Positions 37,801-48,363 of a stretch of DNA of 64,000 nt are shown here, in pieces. A model generated the notes under the pieces. It saw only the letters and a list, made by a program, of their open reading frames with translations, did not search any database and was not told where the DNA came from. How positions within the stretch are numbered: position 1 is the stretch's first letter; every line of letters begins with the position of its first letter. The stretch is from Laguncularia racemosa. Lineage: Eukaryota > Streptophyta > Magnoliopsida > Myrtales > Combretaceae. Location: the NCBI GenBank assembly GCA_037954665.1, contig JBBMOL010000072.1, forward strand, positions 1,204,340-1,268,339. Direction: 5' to 3'. The translations under genes were made by a program, and so were the position numbers.

Positions 37801-39226
37801 TAGTAGTAGGTAAGTGTCCAATGTCCATCAACACAGCGAGACAGAAAACTTTTTAAGATTCGGTTAAAAAGATTGTAAGATGACAACAACATATGTCCCC
37901 ACGGGCCACGATGGTTGTTCAAGGATTTGCAATAGTTCCTATAGCACTATTTACCCCTAAAAGGCTCCGGGAAAAAGTACAGATATAATATTATACCTTT
38001 GTAAGTGTTATCACTTCCTTCGTATACCCTTTTCGTCTCGTGCTTTTATCAAAAATATAATGAAATATTTAACATTCAAACTTGTGGTAAAGGGCAGAAA
38101 AAAGTTTTTTTTTTTTTAAAAAAAAAAAATGAGCTAAGAAGGTGTTTTTGACTGACTAGATAGATAAAGATCCATCAGCTTCCGGCTTACTATTTGTGAG
38201 GTAAGGTAAAGCGTATTGGTTGAAAAATAGTTAATAAGTAATTTATATAGTACCCAACTTTTAATCTTACAAACTGTTATTAATTTTCTCCAATAAGTCA
38301 TATGAACTTTTTATCACTTAGGTTTCATAACATGTATGGAAAAAAGTAAATTAACAAGGCTCTTGCATTCTAATATTACTTTGGATAAATCAAATTCAAA
38401 TCCTATTGTAATAAATGAAAATAGAAAAAAAAATTAAAACAACACTATGGCATAAAACATCTAAATACAATTCATACATTTACTTTTATAAATTTAGTTC
38501 CTTATACAACCAACAATACTCTTTTTTTTTTTTAAAAAAAAAAAAATCAGATGTCTCTAAAGAGACGCCAACAATACTCATTTAAATTCCCTATTTTGAT
38601 TATACCAGGAAATGATATTTCGTGGATCGGATACAATTGCCATTCTGCTTGAATGGACAATGGCGAGAATGGTTATGCATCCAAACATACAATCAAAAGC
38701 CCAACATGAACTGAATGAACAGGTTGGAAGCAAAAGGCATGTACAAGAATCGGATGTTGCTAATCTTCCATACCTTCAAGCCATTGTTAAGGAAGTTCTT
38801 CGAATGCATCCCCCAGGCCCATTACTTTCATGGGCTCGTCTTTCAACTCATGATGTTCATATTGATAAGCTATTTGTTCCAGCCGGCACCATTGCAATGG
38901 TCAATATGTGGGCAATAACCCATGATCCAACTATTTGGAAGGATCCATGGACCTTTAGACCCGAAAGATTCATAGAAGCGGATGTACCAATTATGGGCTC
39001 AGATCTAAGGATGGCTCCTTTTGGGTCAGGGCGAAGGATTTGCCCTGGTAAAGCCTTGGGGTTGGCTGTGGTGCATATGTGGCTTGCTTGCTTTCTACAA
39101 CAATTTCAATGGCTCCCTTCAAAACCTATTGACCTATCGGAATGCTTAAAGCTCTCTCTTGAAATGAAGACACCATTAGTTTGTCAAGCTATACCACGTA
39201 TGGTCAAGCCAACAGTTAATTTCTAA
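34888..39226 (+). CDS. CYP78A: Cytochrome P450, CYP78A family (two exons)
   Basis: The exons are 34888-35838 and 38609-39226, joined by a phase-0 GT-AG intron, giving 522 aa, the usual CYP78A length. The start is the first ATG followed by a hydrophobic N-terminal ER anchor (residues about 5-42). A longer upstream frame would need a non-ATG start within the TATA box. Motifs seen are GPIGWPILG hinge-side sequence (61-69), the I-helix RGSDT (322-326), ExxR as E379/R382, PERF (435-438), and the haem loop FGSGRRICPG with C462 as the iron ligand. No key residue is missing. CYP78A enzymes (KLUH/PLASTOCHRON1 group) are plant-specific monooxygenases of the ER that promote leaf, floral-organ and seed growth; their substrate is not firmly known. 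The subfamily member cannot be fixed by eye. A Gly-Asp run at 284-291 comes from an in-frame GGAGAT repeat. A broken copy of the 3' end follows at 39269-39631. Confidence 0.95.
35839..38608 (+). other. Single 2.77-kb intron of CYP78A
   Basis: The donor is TGG/GTAAGC and the acceptor TACCAG/GAAATG. The position, between VLW and EMIFRG just before the I-helix, is that of the single intron typical of CYP78A genes. The interior is AT-rich, with two long oligo-T/oligo-A palindromic runs (about 38103-38130 and 38521-38546) and no gene. A frame at 36623-36829 on the minus strand has no support. Confidence 0.9.
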
Positions 39227-39268
39227 AGAATGAGTTTTGTGTCTATAAAAGTATTATAAGATGTGTGC

Positions 39269-39631
39269 ATGTGGGCAATAACCCATGATCCAGCCATTTG
39301 GATGGATCCATGGACCTTTAGACCATAATGATTCATCAAAGCAGATGTACCACCTATGGGCTCAGATCTAAGGATGGCTCCTTTTGTGTTAGGTTGAAGG
39401 GTCAAACCTAGCAAAGCCTTGGGGTTAGCTATGGTGCATATGTGGCTTGCTTGCTTTCTACAACAATTTTAATTACTCCCTTCAAAACCTATTGCTTATC
39501 AGAATGCTTAAAGCTCTCTCTTGAAATGAAGACACCATTAGTTTGTCATGTTGTGCCATGTATGGTCAAGCCAATAGTTAATTTCTAAACGATGAGTTTT
39601 GTGTTTATAAAAGTATTGTAAGATGTGTACA
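39269..39631 (+). pseudogene. Dead 363-bp tandem copy of the CYP78A 3' end
   Basis: The segment repeats 38906-39268 head to tail, from the WAITHDP codons through the stop codon and the first 42 bp of 3' UTR. Substitutions destroy it: the PERF region reads into TAA and TGA, the haem loop has a TGA, and the cysteine codon TGC is replaced by AAA. It has no promoter or upstream exon and sits in what should be the 3' UTR of the intact gene, so it may be transcribed as trailing RNA. The divergence, many point changes and small indels, shows that the duplication is not recent. Confidence 0.9.
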
Positions 39632-40940
39632 TGTATATGGGTTATTTTACATTTTGTGGACGAAATAATTAAATCTATCGTATTATCGTTGAAATTTTTA
39701 TTGTATTAATTGCTATAGTTATATGAATAATCAGATGATAGACTAGAAGATATTACTAACAAGATTGTAAAAGTTACATGTGTATATAATAAGGAAATAT
39801 TGAATTGGTATATAGTGAAAATATCTAATCACCTCTAGAGACTAAAGAGGTTTTCAACATTTGAATGACATAAGCTAGCTAGATGAAGGTCTTGATAGTG
39901 CTAGATGACTTTCATCCCTCAAGAAGTGGAAGCTAGAAGGAAGTGATAGTGCAATAAGCTTATAGTGATTTGAGAAATTTTTTTGTTAAATAGGTTTGCT
40001 AATTTAAATTTTATGTTTTTTTTTCCCTTTCAATTCAATTTAATAGTCAAACACATATTTTGCAAGGAGAAGGGTTACACTTGCTTAATTTCAATGGAAG
40101 AGCTTGAGAGCAATAATTATACTATATTAGCTATGAAGGCCTTGACATAATCTGTACTTAGGTATGGCTATAGTTTGGGAGACTATTGGCTCTTAATTTG
40201 GAACCACCTTTTGAAGATTATATGGAACCGCAAACTAGAATGGAACCAAAAGTTAGTCCCCATGGCTCTAACCCGACCCTTGATACTGTCAATTATGGTT
40301 AGGTTATGATAATTCAATATTTAAAAATTTGATGGCTCATAATTTTATAATGACTTTCTACATTTGGTTATACATATAATAAAAATGTTGAATGGATTAT
40401 CCAATATTAATATTATATGCATCTTGTTCGTATCACTTTTGGTGTTTATGATAGTTTATAACACATATCTTATTTTTGTCTTCTATTATTTTTATTTTAC
40501 TTTTTATAATTATTAAATAAAAAGAATATAATATACCGACTCATTGGTTATTACATTATATTGTAACCAAAAGGTTATAAATTACTCGAGTTGAGATGAT
40601 ATGTGACTAAAATAGTGTTTGAACTCTACTTAAACTCAATCAAGTTTAAGATTTTAAGTTCAAGCATGACTCGATTGATATTGGATGAGCTCAAACTTAG
40701 TTAAATTAAGTTTATTTAAACTTGATTTTTTTGGAGAAGTATTTTATTCTAAAATTGTATTAATAATCAAATTAAACTTAAATTAGATTAATATTTAAAT
40801 TTAGCTTGAGTGGATTAATGCGAGCATACTAAATCGAATATTATAAATTTTGACCTCACCTAGCAATCTAGAGCATGGCCATCACGATTCACGATTGCTA
40901 GTTGCTACCTATTTGATATTCCTTACTAGCGCTGGAGTCA
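39632..40940. other. Intergenic DNA between CYP78A and ASY1
   Basis: No coding sequence or recognised repeat was found. The region is AT-rich, probably with the CYP78A polyadenylation zone at the left and distal ASY1 promoter at the right. No specific site could be supported. Confidence 0.45.
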
Positions 40941-41019
40941 ACATGTAATGTAAGCATGGTTAAGTTCAAGCAACCAACCGAGCATACAAAACCGCTCTGC
41001 ACATGCTTTTTGCTCCCGC

Positions 41020-41167
41020 CAGCTTTCTCTCACTTTTTCACTCTCTTTCCTTTCAAATATTCAAAATCTAACACATTCTCTCCCTCTCTCTCCAAACCCA
41101 ACCCCTACCCCCCGGCACTCGGTCTCTTTGCTTCATCTTTGTTTTCCATTGCTCATTTCACGAAACC
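41020..41167 (+). promoter_or_regulatory. Pyrimidine-rich leader of ASY1
   Basis: A strongly CT-rich tract (TTTCTCTCACTTTTTCACTC, then TCTCCCTCTCTCTCC) precedes the proposed ATG at 41168. Such pyrimidine patches are common near plant transcription starts and leaders. No clear TATA box was found. The true start site is unknown. Confidence 0.45.
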
Positions 41168-44100
41168 ATGGTACTTGAAATCAACTAACGCACTCTTACC
41201 GTTTCACACGATTAGATCATAAAATACTCGTTATACATAAGAAACCAAAGTGCAATAGAATTTATTTCTTGAAAAAGTCGATACTCTCAATTCATGAAGT
41301 TTACTGGAACATTGTATTCAGCTCAGTATGGAGTTCATTTTTCCTAATTGATTTGACCTGTTTATCACGTTTGAATCTGGTGTTCAAAGCTCTGGCTGTT
41401 TTTTTACCGGTTTTGGATTTTATGTTAATTTCAACTGTTCATTGCGATTGAATCAACTGATTTTCGATCTTGAACCGATTTAACTTAGTTTTAATCTTTA
41501 GTTGTTGAATTTACATTTGAATTTGTTGATTATTGCTTCTTCTTTAATACTTACTGATCTTTATGCAGGTTGTTGCACAGAAAGTGAAAGAAGCTGAGAT
41601 CACGGAGCAGGACTCGCTTCTTTTGGTAACTATCCTCCATCCAGCTTCTCAATTTCTCATTATGCCATGATAATACTTCATATTAAAAAATGATAAGAAA
41701 ATTGCTCGTTAAGCATCCGAGATCATGCTCATATGGTGAATTTATCTCCTGTTTCCGTTTCTCTTTGCTCATTTCCTCTGATCATGCTCAAGCATTTTTT
41801 ATTTTATTTTATTTTATATTTAATTTTCGCAATATTCATTGAGATTCATATATATGCCGACTCGGCATATTTGATTATCTTCTTTCTTAGTTTATGATCA
41901 CGAGCAAAACACAAATGCTCGATTTCCTTGCTATAATGTGTCAGAGCTAACGATATCTTGCTCCGAGAATTATACTTTACACTAGGTGTTGTGAACGTCT
42001 CTTTCATATTGTTTTTACTCCATGTTTCTTCTCTGAATGATCTTGTAATAATACTTCAACGAATACCTATCTTGTCGTTAATTAGAACGATCTTCAGGAA
42101 CCTAGTGCTGTGTCAACGTGATTTCACCATCAACTGTATAACTAGCTCTGTCCAAAATGCAGAAGTATTTTGGAAGTAACAGAATTAGTCTTTTGGTATC
42201 TACAGCATCATAGCTGTCAATTAAATTAGCTTTCCTCTGCGTTTCCCTGTTTCGAATTTTGAATTCTAAGATTTTGTCATTGGTGTTTGTTAAGGACAAA
42301 GAATGTACTTAGAATAGCAATCTTGTAAATAAAATTATTAATCTGAATATGCTTTGATGAATCACTAATTTATCGTTTATTAAAAGTAGAAGGATTCTTT
42401 AGGAACCTAATGTTCTGTCAATGTGATTGCACTATTGAGCTGTATAACTAGCTCTTTTTGAGCATGTAGGACCTGATCTAAATGCTTCATTTAGTTAATT
42501 TAGCTCTTGTATCTTGAATTTCACAAGTAATAGAATAAGCCTTCTGTATTTGCAGTATGATGGATTTGGTTGCATGTTCTAATAGTCGTCTGAGTACTGC
42601 GTTTTCTGTTTGAATCTATGAATTCTAATTTTTTTTTTTATTGTTGCTTGTTGTAGACGAGGAACCTGCTCCGCATAGCAATCTTCAATATCAGTTACAT
42701 TAGAGGCCTTTTTCCAGAGAAGTATTTTAGTGATAAATCTGTTCCTGCCTTGGGTAAGCTCATGTTGAGTTGATGTAGTACTATTCTGAAATCTCAGGTT
42801 GTGAATTTTGTAACCGTCTACTCCATTACAGAGATGAAGATAAAGAAGTTAATGCCAATGGATGCTGAATCCCGCAGATTGATTGACTGGATGGAGAAAG
42901 GCATGCTCTGCTATATAATTTGTAGATTGATAAAGTAGGAAATTTTGGAATATTCTAGATTGATAGGTTGGTTGTTGTGCTTTTTCAGGTGTTTATGATG
43001 CGCTCCAGAAGAAGTATCTGAAAACGCTTTTGTTCTGTGTGTGTGAGGCATTGGATGGCCCAATGATAGAAGAATATGCATGTAATGTCTTCAATAAAAA
43101 TTCAATAGCGCTTTTTTGTAATGGATAAATCCTGCAATAAGAAAAGAAAAATCTTGTGTGATGGAACCTTATAATCACCTGTTCCATTATATTACATGTG
43201 GCATTAGTACCACCGAAACATGGACATAATGTACAGAAAACAGAAGTAACTATGTGGTGTCTTTTCTTGCAGTCTCATTCAGCTATTCCACTTCTGCTAG
43301 TCAAGAAGTTTCAATGAATATCAATCGCACAGGAAGCAAGAAGGGAAGTGCTTTCAAGTGTAATTCCACTGCTGAGATTACTCCCAATCAGATGAGGTGA
43401 ATTGACCAATAGAACAATTGTTTTCTTGAGGAATAGGAACTATAACAACATATTCACTTTCTTTTGAACGACTGTGAAAACTCCAGAAGTTCTGCATGTA
43501 AAATGGTCCGCACACTTGTTCAGCTGATGAGGACTCTGGACAAGATGCCTGAAGAGGTGAGGAGGTGTATATAACATTAAGCAATACTTTGGTTCCCATG
43601 ATATGTCCTATCCTGTCTATTTTCTATGTTTGGATAGCAATAATACAGAACTCTAAATGTTTTCCTATTGATATTTCAGCATACTATAATAATGAAGCTC
43701 CTCTACTATGATGATGTGACGGTATGTGCTGTTAGCTGATTTTTCACTTTTCTAGAAGGATAAATTGCGATTTTTTCTATCATTGTGCTTGTTTGAGCAT
43801 TTTTAATCTCTACATTACAATGAAGGAAGATGTTAGCGGGTCTTGTTGAGGACCTAGTGACCATGAGTTGGATATTCAAATCCGTCTCAATTCCCTTGGC
43901 ACAGGAGTTCCTTCCTTGTTTATCTATGATTGCTTAGGGAAAAGGGCTCATTAGATAGAACCCTCGATCTCTTGCAGTTGGTGTTTTTGGATAATTCAAA
44001 AGTCTGCCTTTATTTTTCTTTTTTTTTCTTGCTTAAGTACAATCTGATGCAAGGTGTGGGAGGGCGACTTGCTATCTGCAACTACCTTTCTATTTTTCCT

Positions 44101-47100
44101 CCCCCACTACTTCTTCCATCATGCCACATCCTAACAACCTTCCCTACTTGGCATGATCCTTAACTGCCCTAATCCACTAAACTTACAACTTCCCTGACCA
44201 CTGCCTAGCCGACAGACTCTACACCCTGTTCTTCATTACAACTTGGACCCTTAGGTTGCCTCGATGCCCTGATTGTTGGATGGTGTCTTCCTATTTTTGT
44301 GGGTATAAACCTTCGGTGGGGCGGCTGAAGTTTGGCCACTAACAGAAGAGGACTATGACTGTAGAAGATTATTTGCAGCATGGAAATTGTTAGATTATAT
44401 AGTAGAATAGTTGATTGGTCACACATGTCCTATCTAGCACGTACTGATATGTACATATATAAATGCACAACTGAATTAACAGAAATATACAAGAATTTTT
44501 CTGCTGAACTACAACTTCCATATTTTTCTTCTACACTCTTTTCCAGACCTCTGTTTCAGTTCTCCTTTTCATTCTTCTTCTTGTTCTGTTCTTTAAAGCA
44601 TTCGAGGATGAACCTTTCAATAGAAAGAGAAAGTCTTAATCTTTTTTTTTTTTTTAAATTTGCTTGGATATCATAGGAGGGCTGTTCTGCACAGATAAAT
44701 AGAGCAGCACTAATAATGGAAGGTCACTTTGCAGCCTGCAGATTATGAACCTCCATTCTTTAGAGGATGTACTGAAGAAGAAGCTCAAAATCCATGGACA
44801 AAAAGTCCTCTGAAAATGGAGGTTGGAAATGTCAATAGCAAGCACTTCGTGCTAGCTCTCAAGGTAAGAGATGAAGATGAAGGAGCATCTTTTCTTCTGA
44901 CATGGTGTTTCTTTTTTTAAAATATGATCATGAGCTGGAGATGTTCAATATTTATAGGTAAAGAGTGTTCTAGATCCTTGTGAAGATGACCAGGATAACA
45001 GTCAAGATGATGAAGTGAGCTTGGGAGCTGATTCTATGCAAAGAGATGAATATTCTGACTCTGACAATGAGGTAAAGTTTCCATGTTCCATAATTTTCGA
45101 CTGTCCTTACATCTCAGTGCATGGTCTGAAGTTGTTCATTGTCATATAAAGCTCGAAACAAAATCATTCTGTTTCAGGATAACCATTCACCTGCAGGTCA
45201 ATATGAGATAGCAGCTATAGGTAATTATTTAAGAAAGCTCCATCTTGTCACTCACTGTCCATATTATTATTCTGTTATGTTTCATCTCCTCATATCCTTT
45301 CAAGTAACTTTATTGTACCTTACAGATAGAGGACAACAGGATGTCAACGACATGGATAATAATGAAGGTAAATTTCATAGTGCATCATAAATTGACAACA
45401 ATTGATCACTAAATTTTATCTGAGAACTAAAAAGAGAGAAGAAAAAAGATAATTGGTGGAGGGAGTGATATGTAAGTGGAAATCTCATGAATCTTTAAAG
45501 GCTATTGAGAAGTGTGTCCCCTTTTTATTGATAGAAGCTGAAGATATTTTGTATGATTTCCTTCAGATGATAACGACACTCAGGATCCCGAGGAAGATGA
45601 ACACCAGTTAAACCGTGTGAAAACATGGATCAGTTCTCATCATCTTAGTAGCATATCAATAACTGATGTATTGTCAAATTTCCCAGACATCACACTGGTG
45701 AGGACTTTTTCACTCTGAAAATTTAATTATAGCAGCAGAAAGCAACCTCTTTTTTCATATGGGTCACATAACACTGATCGAATTACATATTTATTCATTG
45801 TCATTAATGCAGGCACTAACTGAAGGTATTACTGAATTTCATATATAGAAAAACTTGTGAAAGAAGTGTCAGTGATGATGCATTTCCTGAAAACAACTCC
45901 TATGATGGTTTCAGAGATCATGCGCAAACTTGTTGAGGAAGGTATTTTGGTGAGCACTGGAAATGACATTTATACTCTGAAGAACCGGAAGGTTATCCAA
46001 TCTCCTTCAAGTAGTTGCAAAAATTATCCCCGACATTTCTATTGCTTGATTGAAATCCTTAACCAACATCTTCATGTCCCCCATTTTTGGCATGTACTTG
46101 CAACTACATTCCATCCAGGTGTCTAATTTTGATTTCCCCAAGGTGAAGGAGGAAAATGATGGCCTCGCTTTAGGAGGCAAAGTTCCTGCAATCAATGATT
46201 TTATGTACATGAAGGTGTGGGCTTGTTCTTAACTATCTTTTTCGAGGTTATGTCTACAAAACATGGCCCTTGTCGCACCAATTTTTAAGCTTGTAACCCC
46301 TTTACTTTTCTGGTTTTCTTCTCTTTTGAGTCATTTTTACAATGTTTCAGAAACTTTATTAGACCTAGGAATGCCTATGCATCTTCACTGGACCAGATAT
46401 TCCATGTTTGTAGTATTCCATGTTTGTAGAGGCTTACTGAGCGGACAATAAGTAGACGGAAAATTGTTTTAGTTTAATCAGACTGCTAATTACAGTCTCA
46501 TTCTTCTGCCTTTTTCTGTCTAAAAATATCGACCTTGATACGATACCACATGTTAGAGCTCCTATATTGCATGTTCACAAGAGGAGATGTAAAAGTGGAA
46601 TCTCGGGTCCCTCATCTTAATATCTGATAGTGTTGCTGTATATGTAGTATAGTAGTTTGTTGTGTTGTGTTGTAAATAAGTAGTTTTGTTGTGAGTGGAT
46701 CGTGTGAGTATCGTGTTGTGTGCTGTGTGATGCTGTGCAATGGTTGTGTTGTATGCTGTGTGTTGTTATAAGTATTGTACAGTAAATAGAAGTGGGGTGG
46801 TGCTGAGGTGGAAGTCTAGTGGTGTTGTGGTGTCAAGTGGGGGTGTTGCCAGCTATCAAGGGGACCATTATATCAATAGGAGATTTCAAGTTAGTTAGGG
46901 GAGCCGTTTTGGATTTCGGAGATATTTTCTGAGTTGAGCTGAGCATCTTGCACAGGTATTGCTCTCCATCCTTCTTCTTCTTGGTAGTTTAGTAAACCCT
47001 AACCCTAGTTGGTGTTGGTTTCTATTAGACCTCCGATAAATATGCTGTCTTTTCCCTTTTTTTTGGGCTAATTAGACGTAATATATGAGATGTTTTAACA

Positions 47101-48363
47101 TTTTTTTATTCACTTCTACCATTTTGTTCTATTATTTTGCGCGCTAAAAGCCCCCGACTTCACCGACTTAAAAATTATTAGGCTTGCACTGAAACACAGC
47201 CTTCGACATGCCTCATAACATCTCTGAAAATTCACCCTCATTATTACAGGCTTTGTATCATGCTCTTCCAATGAGATACGTGACGGTGGCAAAGCTGCAA
47301 GAAAAGTTCAATGGAGAAGCAAGCCAGAGTGCTGTGCGGAAACTCATTGAAAGAATGGTCAATGAGGGAATGGTTGAAGCCAAAGGAAATCGGAGACTAG
47401 GTGAGCTCAAACAAGTGTACTTTTGAAGCTTATAAGAAAGTTTTCCGTCTATAATGGTCATCCCATATTTATATTTACTCAGGCAAGCGAGTCATCCACT
47501 CTGATCTTGCTGAGAAAAGGCTTAATGAAGCAAAGAAAGCCTTAGAGAACGAGATGGTATGGACAATTGATTAGATCATTGTTGAGTATAGCTGCTTTTT
47601 CTTAAATAACATAGACCGGCTCATGGTACCGTTACATGAATTTGATTTTAACAGGATATTGATGCTTCTGACCTCCATAATGCATCGCATCAACCACATC
47701 AGATGAAGGGTACTGATTGATATGTATTCTACCTGTCATAGACATACTAAAGTTAAACTTCAATTTTCTGTTATTGGTGAATGTTCTTTGGTCATCAAGA
47801 CTTACTACTGTATATTTTCTTGATGTTTAAAAGGGAGCTCTTGCCAAGACTTGTCCACATGCGGTGTCCTGCATTCTGTTGGATCAGATCTCACCCGCAT
47901 GAGGATCATCTCTGACACGAATCAGAATACTTCTATCCACAGTGAGCACATTGTTTCCAGGCTGAAGGATAACGAGCACACTCCAATCAGCAATGCAAGG
48001 GTATTGTTCTCCATGTCGCTTGCTCTTATTAACAAAGAATGTGCAAGCTAACTATACACTATTAACATTCCGGTTTTCTCCAGTCAGTGGCTTCAAGAGA
48101 GAGTTTCATACCAGGAAATCAAAATGTGGATGAAGTTGAGAATGTCAGCTGCAGTAGGTCCACTCAGGACAAAAGAGCAAGAAAAACAAGCATGGTAAAG
48201 TTCGGATCTCTGTTCTGCATAAATCGATCTCCTTGATGAATAAATGAGCATGATTCATGAAGCCGTGTCTATAATCTAGTTTTGTGGCTTTCACTAATTC
48301 CCTACACAGGTTAAAGAGCCTATCCTTCAGCACTTAAAACGCCAGAAGTCACAAGCTCCCTGA
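41168..48363 (+). CDS. ASY1: Meiotic chromosome-axis HORMA protein ASY1 (22 exons)
   Basis: Coding exons inferred from splice sites and conserved protein: 41168-41170, 41569-41625, 42657-42753, 42832-42900, 42989-43081, 43273-43396, 43487-43556, 43680-43721, 44735-44863, 44958-45071, 45178-45220, 45326-45367, 45567-45697, 45813-45825, 45915-45991, 46119-46214, 47250-47400, 47483-47556, 47655-47709, 47834-48000, 48084-48194, 48310-48363. All phases join, giving about 603 aa, close to Arabidopsis ASY1 and rice PAIR2. The HORMA domain spans about residues 15-228 (QDSLLLTRNLLRI, IRGLFPEKYF, MPMDAESRRLIDWMEK, LLYYDDVTPADYEPPFF). An acidic linker (about 235-300) follows, then a SWIRM/winged-helix-like chromatin-binding part (about 305-475, with YHALPMRYVTVAKL) and a basic tail EPILQHLKRQKSQ, the probable closure motif. 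The family loads on meiotic axes and promotes inter-homologue recombination and synapsis. No disruption is seen. The one-codon first exon is the least certain part. Confidence 0.92.
41563..41625 (+). other. ASY1 exon 2 with alternative start choice
   Basis: The family N-terminus is M-V-x-A-Q-K. If exon 1 is only the ATG at 41168-41170 (ACCATG/GTACTT) joined to 41569, the protein starts MVVAQK. Without that splice, an in-frame ATG at 41563 in the acceptor itself (ATGCAG) would give MQVVAQK. The spliced version matches the family better and its donor follows a good ACCATG context. Confidence 0.55.
42901..42988 (+). other. ASY1 intron 4 with a GC-AG boundary
   Basis: The conserved WMEKGVYDAL codons are only restored if exon 4 ends at AAAG (42900) and the intron begins GCATGC, with acceptor TTTTTCAG at 42988. 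Using a nearby GT (around 42922) would add nine residues in a strictly conserved part of the HORMA domain. GC donors are a known minor class, around 1 percent of plant introns. Confidence 0.75.
45813..45825 (+). other. ASY1 13-nt micro-exon
   Basis: The sequence GCACTAACTGAAG is bounded by TGCAG and GTATTA. It supplies the A-L-T-E of the conserved DIxxALTEEIMxxLVxEG stretch and restores the phase between exon 13 and exon 15. The following intron is 89 nt. Skipping it would shift the frame. Confidence 0.75.
46215..47249 (+). other. ASY1 intron 16 (1.03 kb) with TG-rich insert
   Basis: This is the largest intron of the gene, bounded by AAG/GTGTGG and TTACAG/GCTTTG. It contains a degenerate GTTGTGTTG-type tract at about 46620-46860, followed by non-repetitive DNA of unknown origin. 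Nothing in it codes. Confidence 0.7.

Noticed and set aside
39223..39414. 63-codon minus-strand frame behind CYP78A
   Set aside because: It is the antisense of the degenerate 363-bp duplicate of the CYP78A 3' end.
45826..45848. A 23-nt intron in ASY1 after the micro-exon
   Set aside because: Too short for plant splicing. The alternative 89-nt intron ending at 45914 restores the conserved EEIMxKLVEEG sequence.
46993..47007. Telomere-like AAACCCTAACCCTA in ASY1 intron 16
   Set aside because: Only two imperfect units. Such words occur by chance and as promoter telo-boxes, and this one lies inside an intron.
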